Shown here: positions 41,836-49,396 of the stretch, piece by piece
Numbering within the stretch: the stretch's first letter is position 1
How the letters are laid out: each line of letters begins with the position of its first letter
The notes under the pieces: model-generated
Told to the model about the DNA's origin: nothing
Databases searched by the model: none
What the model saw: only the letters and a program-made list of their open reading frames with translations
Position numbers and translations under genes: made by a program
Assembly (NCBI GenBank): GCA_028277745.1
Contig: JANQFR010000075.1
Coordinates: 1-64,000, forward strand
DNA length: 64,000 bases
Direction of reading: 5' to 3'
Origin: Phycisphaeraceae bacterium
GTDB lineage: Bacteria; Planctomycetota; Phycisphaerae; Phycisphaerales; Phycisphaeraceae

Positions 41836-42939
41836 ATGGGTAGGGACGCGACGGACTCCAACGCCAGGCCTCGCCGCCGCATGACGGTCCAGAAGTGGAT
41901 CTGGACGATCGTGGGTTGCCTGGTGCTGCTGGTGATCCTGTACGTCCTGCTGGACCACTTCGCCCCGTATACGAGCGATGCGTACCTGCAGGCGTACGTG
42001 GTGCAGGTGGCGCCGCAGGTGGATGGGCGGGTGACGCAGGTGCCGGTGACGGACAACGCGTACGTGGAGGAAGGCGATCTGCTGTTTGCGTTGGACGATC
42101 GGCCGTACCGGTACCGGGTGGAGCAGCTCGAGGCGCAGCTGGTGCAGACGATCTCGGACGTGAAACAGATCGAGCTGCAGCTGCTGGGCGCGGAGGAGGC
42201 GGTGAAAGCCGCTGCCGCCGAAACCGACTACGCCAAGCAGGTGTACGAGATGCTCGACGAGCTTTACAAGGAGCAGGCGGCGACGTTCCGGGAATGGGTG
42301 GAGGCGACGGACAATTATCACTCCCTGCAGGCGCAGCTGGCGCAGAGACAGACCGAGGAAGGGGTCGCGAGGCTGGCGGCCGATGCGGTGATCGACGATA
42401 TGCACGTTTTGATCCGGGAGGTGGAGGCGAACCTCAAGCTGGCGCGGTATGAGCTGGAGCAGACGCGGGTGTACGCCCCGTCGGACGGGTACGTGACAAA
42501 CCTGCAGCTGCGTCAGGGGGCTTACGCGTCGGCGGGCGACCAGGTGATGACGTTCGTCGACACGACGAGCTGGTGGGTGGTGGCGAACTACATGGAGAAC
42601 TCGCTGACGCGGATGGAGCCGGGCCAGGAGGCGGAGTTGAGCATCGCGATGACGCCGGGGCGGGTGCTGAAAGGGCAAGTCGAGAGCATCAGCTGGGGGG
42701 TGTGGGAGGGCCAGGGCGTGCCGTCGGGCGATCTGCCGTACGTGCCGGAGCCGGAGAACTGGGTGCGGATGCCCCAGCGGCTGCCGGTCCGTCTGACGTT
42801 CGACCCGCAGGACCACACCGGGCCCCTGCGGGTCGGGGCGTCGGTGAGCGTGACGGTGTACACCTCCCCGGACAACCCGATCAACCTGATCAGCATGGTC
42901 TGGCACCGCATCAGCTCGTGGCTGGATTACTTGTATTGA
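41836..42939 (+). CDS. HlyD-family membrane fusion protein (EmrA-like)
   Basis: The 367-residue protein has a short cytoplasmic N-terminus, one membrane helix (about 18-38), a lipoyl-like/barrel-sandwich start (VAPQVDGRVTQVPV), a coiled-coil hairpin (about 90-200) and a barrel domain (RVYAPSDGYVTNLQLRQGAYAS; WWVVANYMENSLTRMEPGQEAELSI). It would bridge an inner-membrane pump and the outer membrane. No MFS, ABC or outer-membrane partner is adjacent. The ATG at 41836 is chosen; an in-frame ATG at 41881 is possible. Confidence 0.85.
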   Translation: MGRDATDSNARPRRRMTVQKWIWTIVGCLVLLVILYVLLDHFAPYTSDAYLQAYVVQVAPQVDGRVTQVPVTDNAYVEEGDLLFALDDRPYRYRVEQLEAQLVQTISDVKQIELQLLGAEEAVKAAAAETDYAKQVYEMLDELYKEQAATFREWVEATDNYHSLQAQLAQRQTEEGVARLAADAVIDDMHVLIREVEANLKLARYELEQTRVYAPSDGYVTNLQLRQGAYASAGDQVMTFVDTTSWWVVANYMENSLTRMEPGQEAELSIAMTPGRVLKGQVESISWGVWEGQGVPSGDLPYVPEPENWVRMPQRLPVRLTFDPQDHTGPLRVGASVSVTVYTSPDNPINLISMVWHRISSWLDYLY

Positions 42940-43065
42940 AAAGGCAGGAAAGCAGGAAAACAGAAAATCAGGAAATTCGGAAAGGACCGCTAGACGTTTT
43001 AGGGGGTGGAGGGAGCCGGCTCTTCATTTCCTGTTTTCCTGATTTTCTGTTTTCCTGCTTTTTCC
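42938..43065. repeat. Inverted octamer array with 25-bp perfect stem
   Basis: The left arm holds about five units of 8 nt, of the form GCAGGAAA (42946-42985). The right arm holds the same units inverted. Positions 42951-42975 pair perfectly with 43035-43059. The spacer has GAGCCGGCTC. A second, related array is at 48653. Confidence 0.8.
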
Positions 43066-43150
43066 CCGCCCACGCAAGGGCGGCGGGGGGTTGAGCCGAT
43101 AAAGCAGGTGGCTCAGTGGGGTCTTGTCCGGTGTCTCGAGGAGGTCATCG

Positions 43151-43549
43151 GTGTTGAACGGCTCCTATGAATCATTGGCGGCGTGGGAACAGGCGGTGCG
43201 CCTGGTGGAGCGGGTGTACCGGGTGACGGGCGACTTCCCGGCAGACGAGAAGTCGGGGCTGGCGGCGACGCTGAGGCGGGCGGCGGCCGCGATCCCGGGC
43301 CGGATCGCCGACGCCCACGGCCAGGCCGACCCGTCGGCGGCGGTGAACATGATCGAGGGGGTCCTGGGGCAGTTGCGGGAGCTGCACACGCACCTGATCG
43401 TGAGCCACCGGCTACGGTTCCTCTCGTCCTGGCGGCTGGGCCGGACGCGGAAGCTGTGCGTCAAGATCGAGCGCCTGCTCGACGCCCTGGCGGAGGACTG
43501 CCGCGCCGAGGCCGCCCAGGAAGCGACGACGGAGCGGCGGGCGGCGTGA
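43151..43549 (+). CDS. Four-helix bundle protein (S23/TIGR02436 type)
   Basis: The 132-residue protein has the family pattern: YESLAAWEQAVRLVERVYRVT near the start, EKSGLAATLRRAAAAIPGRIADAHG and a later helix pair. These proteins are known from insertions in 23S rRNA genes and as stand-alone genes in many phyla, with no proven role. The start is GTG at 43151, with AGGAGG (43139-43144) 6 nt upstream; an upstream TTG that opens the longer frame lies before this site. Confidence 0.85.
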   Translation: MLNGSYESLAAWEQAVRLVERVYRVTGDFPADEKSGLAATLRRAAAAIPGRIADAHGQADPSAAVNMIEGVLGQLRELHTHLIVSHRLRFLSSWRLGRTRKLCVKIERLLDALAEDCRAEAAQEATTERRAA

Positions 43550-43638
43550 GGGGCCGGATCCGCGACGGGAGCACGACAAAAATTAACAATCCCCCTCCCC
43601 GACGGCCTCCCGTTGGGTTACGTTATAGGGCTTGGACC

Positions 43639-45837
43639 ATGGACACACCCACCACCGATACATCGCCGCCGGTCAGTCTCGACGCCCCCGCGAGTGAGCT
43701 GTTTTTCAACCGCGAATTGTCCTGGTTGAGGTTCAACGACCGCGTGCTCCACGAGGCGCTGGACGAGCGGACGCCGCTGCTCGAACGGGTGGCGTTCCTG
43801 GCGATCTTCAGCTCGAACCTGGATGAGTACTTCCAGAAACGGGTGGGCGGGCTCAAGCGGCAGATCGACACCGGCCTCAAGACGCGCACCAGCGACGGGC
43901 TCACGCCGGAGGAACAGCTCAAGGCGATCCGCGAAGCCGTGGTCCCGGCGCTGCAGACCCAGGCCGACTGTTACGCCCGGGTCATCAAGCCCAAGCTCGC
44001 CGAGCAGGGCATCCACCTGCTGAAGTGGAACGAGCTGTCGCCTCAGTTGCGGACGCGGGCGACCGACTATTTCCAGAAAAACCTGTTCCCGGTGCTGACG
44101 CCGCTGGCGGTCGACCCGGGGCACCCGTTCCCGTTCATCTCGAACCTGTCGACGTCGCTGGGGGTGATGCTGTCGAACCCCGAGGAGGACCGGCGGGCCG
44201 CGGCGGCGGACGGCGACGACTCGCCGGGCCTGCACTTCGCCCGGGTGAAGGTGCCCGCGGTGCTGCCGGGGTGGGTCCAGCTCGACGACGAAGACGACGA
44301 CCCGGCCGACGGCGTGCACTTCATCAGCCTCGATGAGATCATCCGCCACAACCTCGGAGGTCTGTTCGAGGGCATGACCATCCACGAGGTCGAGCCGTTC
44401 CGCATCACGCGCAACGCCGACGTCGACCGCGACGAGGAGGACGCCGAGGACCTGCTCGAGCTGATCGCCCAGGAGCTGCGCGACCGCCGGTTCGCGCGGG
44501 TGTGCCGGTTGGAGGTCGACGACGACCCGTCGCTGCCGATGAACCGGGTGCTGATCCAGCAGCTCAACCTGCACCCGGCCGATGTGTACCAGATGCCTGC
44601 GGAGCTGGACTACACCGACCTGTGGCAGGTCCACGGCATCAACCGCCCGGAGCTCAAGTACGACCCGTGGACGCCGGTGACGCCCCCGCGCCTGGCGGAC
44701 GACGAGTCGAACATCTTCTCGATCATCCGGGCGGGCGACCTGCTGGTGCATCACCCTTTCGAGGCGTTCGGCTCGAGCGTCGAGCGGTTCATCCGCGCCG
44801 CCGCCAACGACCCCGACGTGGTCGCGATCAAGCTGACGCTTTACCGCACGACCAGCGACTCGCCGTTCCTGCCCGAGCTGATCCGGGCCGCGGAGATGGG
44901 CAAGCAGGTGGTCTGCCTGGTCGAGCTGTCGGCGCGGTTCGACGAGGAACGCAACGTGCAGATCGCCCGGGTCCTCGAAAAGGCGGGGGTCCACGTGGTC
45001 TACGGCGTGGTGGGGCTCAAGACGCACACCAAGACCGCCGTCGTCGTCCGCAAAGAGGCCCACGGCATGCGGGTCTACGCCCACATCGGCACGGGCAACT
45101 ACAACTCCAAGACCGCCCGGCTCTACACCGACCTGGGCGTGTTCACCTGCGACCCGCGCCTCACCTCAGACCTCGTGGAGATGTTCCACTTCCTCACCGG
45201 CCGGTCGCTCAAGAAAGACTTCCGCCACCTGCTGATCGCGCCGGTCAACATGCGGCGGCGGTTCGTGGAGCTCATCGACCGCGAGATCCAACACGCCGAG
45301 GCGTGGCGGCAACGCGGGGGCGACGAGAACGACCCGCTCCGCCCGCTGATCATCGCCAAGATGAACAGTCTCGAAGACCGACGCATCTGCCTCAAGCTCT
45401 ACGAGGCGTCCCAGGCCGGCGTGCGCGTCCAGCTCCTCGTCCGCGGGTTCTGCTGCCTCCGGCCCGGCGTGCCGGGGCTGTCGGACAACATCACCGTCAT
45501 CTCCGTGATCGGCCGCTTCCTCGAACACTCCCGCATCTACTACTTCCACAACGCCGGCGAGCACGAGTATTACATCGGCTCGGCCGACTGGATGTACCGC
45601 AACCTCAACAACCGCGTCGAGTGCATCACCCCCGTCTACGACACCGCCAACCAGGCCCGGCTCAAGGAGATCCTCGACGTCATGCTCGAGGACCAACGCC
45701 AGGCGTGGGACCTGCACCCCGACGGCACGTACACCCAGCGCCAGCCCGACCCCATGCGGCCCGACACCGCCGTGGGCACCCACGTCCGGCTGATGGAGTC
45801 CACCCGCAAGGCGGCGAAAAGCCTCACGGGGTCGTGA
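43639..45837 (+). CDS. ppk1: Polyphosphate kinase 1
   Basis: The 732-residue protein has all main PPK1 parts: FFNRELSWLRFNDRVL at the start, DEYFQKRVGG, KLTLYRTTSDSPF, the HIGTGNYN motif with the His that is phosphorylated, and HEYYIGSADWMYRNLNNRVE near the end. It makes polyphosphate from ATP and can work in reverse. Length is normal. The ATG at 43639 starts the N-domain; the long frame upstream has no homology. A GTTATAGG stretch just before may be the -10 region. Confidence 0.97.
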   Translation: MDTPTTDTSPPVSLDAPASELFFNRELSWLRFNDRVLHEALDERTPLLERVAFLAIFSSNLDEYFQKRVGGLKRQIDTGLKTRTSDGLTPEEQLKAIREAVVPALQTQADCYARVIKPKLAEQGIHLLKWNELSPQLRTRATDYFQKNLFPVLTPLAVDPGHPFPFISNLSTSLGVMLSNPEEDRRAAAADGDDSPGLHFARVKVPAVLPGWVQLDDEDDDPADGVHFISLDEIIRHNLGGLFEGMTIHEVEPFRITRNADVDRDEEDAEDLLELIAQELRDRRFARVCRLEVDDDPSLPMNRVLIQQLNLHPADVYQMPAELDYTDLWQVHGINRPELKYDPWTPVTPPRLADDESNIFSIIRAGDLLVHHPFEAFGSSVERFIRAAANDPDVVAIKLTLYRTTSDSPFLPELIRAAEMGKQVVCLVELSARFDEERNVQIARVLEKAGVHVVYGVVGLKTHTKTAVVVRKEAHGMRVYAHIGTGNYNSKTARLYTDLGVFTCDPRLTSDLVEMFHFLTGRSLKKDFRHLLIAPVNMRRRFVELIDREIQHAEAWRQRGGDENDPLRPLIIAKMNSLEDRRICLKLYEASQAGVRVQLLVRGFCCLRPGVPGLSDNITVISVIGRFLEHSRIYYFHNAGEHEYYIGSADWMYRNLNNRVECITPVYDTANQARLKEILDVMLEDQRQAWDLHPDGTYTQRQPDPMRPDTAVGTHVRLMESTRKAAKSLTGS

Positions 45838-45848
45838 CCACACCCCCC

Positions 45849-45878
45849 GAAGCCCGGGGATTGCGATCCCTGGGCTTC
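45849..45878. terminator. Bidirectional terminator-like palindrome, family A
   Basis: A 13-bp stem (GAAGCCCGGGGAT, one G-T wobble) with loop TGCG lies between ppk1 and the convergent CDGSH gene. It overlaps the stop codon of the latter. Confidence 0.65.
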
Positions 45879-46092
45879 ACGCGTCATCATCCACGCGGAC
45901 GACTTCGGTGCGGTCCTTGTTGTAGATGTAGAGCTTGCCTTCCTCTTCGCCGCCGTCCTTACGGCAGGCCTTGTGCGAGCCGTCGCAGAACGGCAGGTCC
46001 TGGCTCAGGCCACAGGCGCAGATCCACACCGACTTGTCTTGCGGCGGGACCTCGATCGGGCCGGTGGCTTCGTGACGGATCATGCGGGCCAT
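45877..46092 (-). CDS. CDGSH iron-sulfur domain protein
   Basis: The 71-residue protein has the CDGSH cluster site WICACGLSQDLPFCDGSH: Cys25, Cys27, Cys36 and His40 hold a [2Fe-2S] cluster. Such small proteins work in redox or cluster transfer; the exact role is not known here. Its end is covered by a palindrome. Confidence 0.92.
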   Translation of the reverse strand: MARMIRHEATGPIEVPPQDKSVWICACGLSQDLPFCDGSHKACRKDGGEEEGKLYIYNKDRTEVVRVDDDA

Positions 46093-46128
46093 GAGCTTCC
46101 TTTCATCGATGGTGAAAACAACGGTCGG

Positions 46129-47550
46129 TCAATCGAGCTTCGGCCCGACCTCTCCGGGCTCGGGCGGCTCCTCGGTGGTGAGCAGGCCGGTCTCGCCCTC
46201 GGTTCGGGCGATGGTCACGGCGCCGACCGAGTCGCTGAAGATGTTGACCGCGGTGCGGCACATGTCCAGCGGGCGGTCGAACACCAGCAGGATCGGCAGG
46301 GCCGCGACAAGGTCCATGCCCCCGCCCAACTGGTTCTGGACCTGCTGCAGGATCACCACGATCGCGACCAGCGACGCCGAGGGCACCCCCGCCACGCCCA
46401 CGCTCGTGAGCAGGGCCACCACCACGACCATGAACTGCTGGCCGAATGTGAGATCGATCCCCAGCGCCTGGCAAACAAAGATCGCGGCCACGCACTCATA
46501 GAGCGCGGTGCCGTCCATGTTGACCGTGGCGCCCAGCGGCAGCACGAAGCTGGCGGTCTTGTTGGACACGCCCGCCCGCTCCTCGACGCACTCGATCGTC
46601 ACCGGCAGCGTGGCCGAGCTGGACGCGGTGCTGAACGCCGTCATCAACGCCGGCGCCATCGCCTTGTAGTGCCGCAACGGGTTCACCCGGGCGATGAAGA
46701 GCAGGATCAGCGACATCACCACCACGAAGTGGAGGATCAACGCCGCCAGGGTGGTGAGGCTGAACAGCACGATCCCGCCAAAGAATTCGTTGAACCGGTC
46801 CTCCGGCCCCAGCCTCGCGTACTGCTCGGCCACGGTCGCCGCCACCAGCATGCCCACGCCGATGGGCGCGAACTTGAGCACCAGGTCGGTCACCGCCAGG
46901 GACAGCTCATAAATCGCCTTGACGACGCGCTGCAGGAGCGAGCCCAGGTCGCCCGCCAGCCTGGTCAGGAAATACCCCGCGACCATGGAGGCCACGATCA
47001 GCCCCAGCAGGTTGCCGCCGACCGCGGCGCCGAAAAGATTGGGCGGGATCATCTCACGGAAGACGTCGAGGAAGTCGGACGCGGTCTTGCCGCCGGTCTT
47101 TTCCTCCAGCTGTTCCGCCTCCTCGGCAAAAGCGCCGAGATCCTGGCCGACGAGGATGCCTGAGCCGTCGGAAGAGAACCCGGGGTCCATCAGGTTGATC
47201 AGCGTCAGCCCGATCAGGATCGCGAGGGTGGAGGTGCACAGGTAATAGAACAGCGTCTTGACGCCGAGCCGGCGGAACCCGCCCTTGGCGGCGAGGGTCG
47301 CGACCGCGAGCACGATCGAACTGGTGACCAGCGGGACGATGATCAGCTTCAGGGCGTTGAGGAACATGTCGCCGATCAGCTTGTAGATCATGAAGTCGAA
47401 CCGGCCCACGACGATGTCGCCGGCGGCGGTCACGTCGCCGGCGGCCTTGGCGGACGACAAGGCCCAGGCCGCCGTGAGGTAACCGAGTAACCCGCCGAGC
47501 ACCAGGCCCAGCAAAATCTGCCAATGAAGTTTCCAACGCCAGAACGCCAT
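46129..47550 (-). CDS. Dicarboxylate/amino acid:cation symporter (DAACS family)
   Basis: The 473-residue membrane protein has about eight helices plus re-entrant loops typical of GltP/DctA. Motifs: SSATLPVTIECVEE (first hairpin), LPLGATVNMDGTALYE (NMDGT, ligand and cation site) and VAGVPSASLVAIVVIL (second hairpin). It takes up dicarboxylates or acidic amino acids with Na+ or H+. The ATG at 47550 has AGGAG upstream. It is divergent from hemC. Confidence 0.93.
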   Translation of the reverse strand: MAFWRWKLHWQILLGLVLGGLLGYLTAAWALSSAKAAGDVTAAGDIVVGRFDFMIYKLIGDMFLNALKLIIVPLVTSSIVLAVATLAAKGGFRRLGVKTLFYYLCTSTLAILIGLTLINLMDPGFSSDGSGILVGQDLGAFAEEAEQLEEKTGGKTASDFLDVFREMIPPNLFGAAVGGNLLGLIVASMVAGYFLTRLAGDLGSLLQRVVKAIYELSLAVTDLVLKFAPIGVGMLVAATVAEQYARLGPEDRFNEFFGGIVLFSLTTLAALILHFVVVMSLILLFIARVNPLRHYKAMAPALMTAFSTASSSATLPVTIECVEERAGVSNKTASFVLPLGATVNMDGTALYECVAAIFVCQALGIDLTFGQQFMVVVVALLTSVGVAGVPSASLVAIVVILQQVQNQLGGGMDLVAALPILLVFDRPLDMCRTAVNIFSDSVGAVTIARTEGETGLLTTEEPPEPGEVGPKLD

Positions 47551-47645
47551 ACGGGGTCTCCTGTATGGACAGCGTACCCGTTCCGCCGCGAGACGACGAA
47601 TCCGGGCCATGGTCGCTATACTCCAACGGCTCTTGGGAGATCGCC

Positions 47646-48650
47646 TTGCGTCGTAGCCGTAAACCTATCGTGATTGCCTCCCGCCGCAGCCGGCTCGCCC
47701 GCATCCAGGCCGAGTCGGTTGGCGCCGCGCTCGCCCGCCTTCACCCGCACGTCGAGGTCCGTTACGAATGGATCGAATCGGAAGGCGATCGTTTCGCCGA
47801 GGGCTCACTCGCGGACCACGGCGGCAAAGGGCTGTTTACCCGGGCGATCGAACAGGCGCTGCTCAAGGGCGACGCCGACATCGCGGTGCACAGCCTCAAG
47901 GACCTGCCCGCCAAGGACACGGCGGGGCTCACCATCGCGGCGACGCCCGTCCGGGCCGACGTGCGTGACGTGCTGATCGCCCGCGAGGAAGCCGCCACGC
48001 TTCACGACCTGCAACCCGGCGCCGTGGTCGGCACATCCAGCCCCCGCCGGGCGGCGCAGCTGCGCCGGCTCCGAGGTGACCTGCGTGTCGCCCTCATCCG
48101 CGGCAACGTCGACACCCGGCTCACCAAAGTGCTCGACCCGCAAGGCGCCCACTCCTACGACGCCACCCTCCTGGCCTACGCCGGGCTGCAACGCCTGGGG
48201 CTCCACGACAAGACCCACGCCGCCCTCCCGCTCGACGACATGCTCCCCGCGTCGTGCCAAGGCGCGCTGGGCATCCAGTGCCGTTCTTCCGACCATGTCA
48301 CGCTGACGCGGTGCCTGCCGCTCAACCACCCTTCGTCCGCCACCGCGGCGCACGCCGAGCGCCAGGTCATCGCCGGCCTCGGCGCCGAATGCCATTCGCC
48401 CATCGCGGTCTACGCCCAGCCCATCGAGCCCGAAGCGGCCGACAAACCCCGCCAGGGCGACACGGTGTTCCGCCTGCGCGTCCGTGTCCTCTCACCCGAC
48501 GGCGCGGTCTGTCTCGAATCCGACGCGCAAACCCCCACCAAGCTGCTCCGCAAGCTGATCAAGCAGACCATCGCCGACCTCAAGCAACGCGGCGCCGCCG
48601 ACCTGCTCCACCCCGGCCCCGGGGCCATCCCCGACCGCGTCACTGCGTGA
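47646..48650 (+). CDS. hemC: Porphobilinogen deaminase (hydroxymethylbilane synthase)
   Basis: The protein (334 residues) has IASRRSRLARIQAESV, VHSLKDLP with Asp86, TSSPRRAAQL and GAECHSPIAVY with the Cys that carries the dipyrromethane cofactor. It joins four porphobilinogens into hydroxymethylbilane in heme biosynthesis. The TTG at 47646 is chosen: GGGAG (47635-47639) lies 6 nt upstream, and a TATACT box (47618-47623) just before it would put the transcript start after the ATG at 47565. Confidence 0.94.
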   Translation: MRRSRKPIVIASRRSRLARIQAESVGAALARLHPHVEVRYEWIESEGDRFAEGSLADHGGKGLFTRAIEQALLKGDADIAVHSLKDLPAKDTAGLTIAATPVRADVRDVLIAREEAATLHDLQPGAVVGTSSPRRAAQLRRLRGDLRVALIRGNVDTRLTKVLDPQGAHSYDATLLAYAGLQRLGLHDKTHAALPLDDMLPASCQGALGIQCRSSDHVTLTRCLPLNHPSSATAAHAERQVIAGLGAECHSPIAVYAQPIEPEAADKPRQGDTVFRLRVRVLSPDGAVCLESDAQTPTKLLRKLIKQTIADLKQRGAADLLHPGPGAIPDRVTA

Positions 48651-48652
48651 CT

Positions 48653-48768
48653 CAGAAAAGCAGAAAATTCAGAAAGCAGGAAAGCAGAAAATCCGGAAAC
48701 CAACAGGCTCATCGGCTCTGGCCATTCTTCATTTCCTGCTTTTCTGCATTTCCTGTTTTCCTGCTTTC
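48653..48768. repeat. Inverted octamer array, related to the one at 42938
   Basis: The left arm (48653-48698) has about six 8-nt units (GCAGAAAA, GCAGGAAA). The right arm (48731-48768) has the inverted form. The spacer shares CGGCTCT ... TTCATTTCCTG with the array at 42938. It lies between convergent hemC and the inhibitor gene and may terminate both. Confidence 0.75.
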
Positions 48769-49168
48769 AAAACACCTGCACCGCCGCCACCCAGGTTTTC
48801 ACGGGCGGCTCGCCTTGTTCGAACGGCCGCAGGTACTCCAGCTTCAGATGGGTCGTGCCCACCGCCGTCGCCTCGAACGTCCACTCGAAGTAGCCCCCGC
48901 TGCCGACGCGGTCGGACGCGTCGCGCACGTACTGTTTCTCGCCGATCTGCTTGAGGCTGGGCATCGCCTCGGTGGCCGACTCCCAGGTATAGCCGGTCGT
49001 CGGGTTGCCCTCGAGCCGCACCACCAGCGTGTCGCCGACGTGCAGATCGATCGTCCCGCCATCGTAGGCCATGTCCACGGTCTTGGTCATCGGCGCGGGG
49101 GGCGGCTGGCGCGAACACCCCAGGACCAACACCGCCGCGGCCGCCGCCCACCAGCTCATCATTTTCAT
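48767..49168 (-). CDS. Chagasin-like cysteine-protease inhibitor, lipoprotein
   Basis: The 133-residue protein has a lipobox VLGC (Cys18) and the inhibitor I42 (chagasin/amoebiasin) loops: NPTTGYTW, GSGGYFEWTF and YLRPFE. Such proteins block papain-like cysteine proteases. In a bacterium it may guard the cell surface against external proteases. The ATG at 49168 is chosen as it is 7 nt after AAGGAG; the ATG before it is only 4 nt away. Confidence 0.9.
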   Translation of the reverse strand: MKMMSWWAAAAAVLVLGCSRQPPPAPMTKTVDMAYDGGTIDLHVGDTLVVRLEGNPTTGYTWESATEAMPSLKQIGEKQYVRDASDRVGSGGYFEWTFEATAVGTTHLKLEYLRPFEQGEPPVKTWVAAVQVF

Positions 49169-49396
49169 CATCGAGCTCCTTGAGGTGATCCGATCCCACC
49201 GTCACTATACTCCGTTCATGCCGACGCCCAACCCACTGAATACCCTTGAGAGCGTCGCACTTGCCGCCGCGGTCCGCCACCGCCTGCTGGTCTAGAACCG
49301 ACCCATTTTTCAGTTGACCGCTTTGCTGTTTTAACGGCGGCTACGGCCGCCGGGGCCAGGGCCGCGTAGCGGCCCGGCTAAGCGGTCCAATATCGA
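49169..49396. other. Spacer with a TATACT box and a 25-codon frame, and repeat copy 4
   Basis: On the plus strand, TATACT near 49205 is followed by an ATG at 49219 and a 25-codon frame (MPTPNPLNTLESVAL...) that ends at 49296. It may be a small gene or a chance frame; there is no Shine-Dalgarno. The rest is repeat family B at 49332. Confidence 0.3.
49332..49381. repeat. Dispersed double-hairpin repeat, family B copy 4
   Basis: GGCGGCTACGGCCGCC and GGGCCGC-GTA-GCGGCCC hairpins, then CGGCTAA. It lies just past the end of the minus-strand glycosyltransferase gene. Confidence 0.65.
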
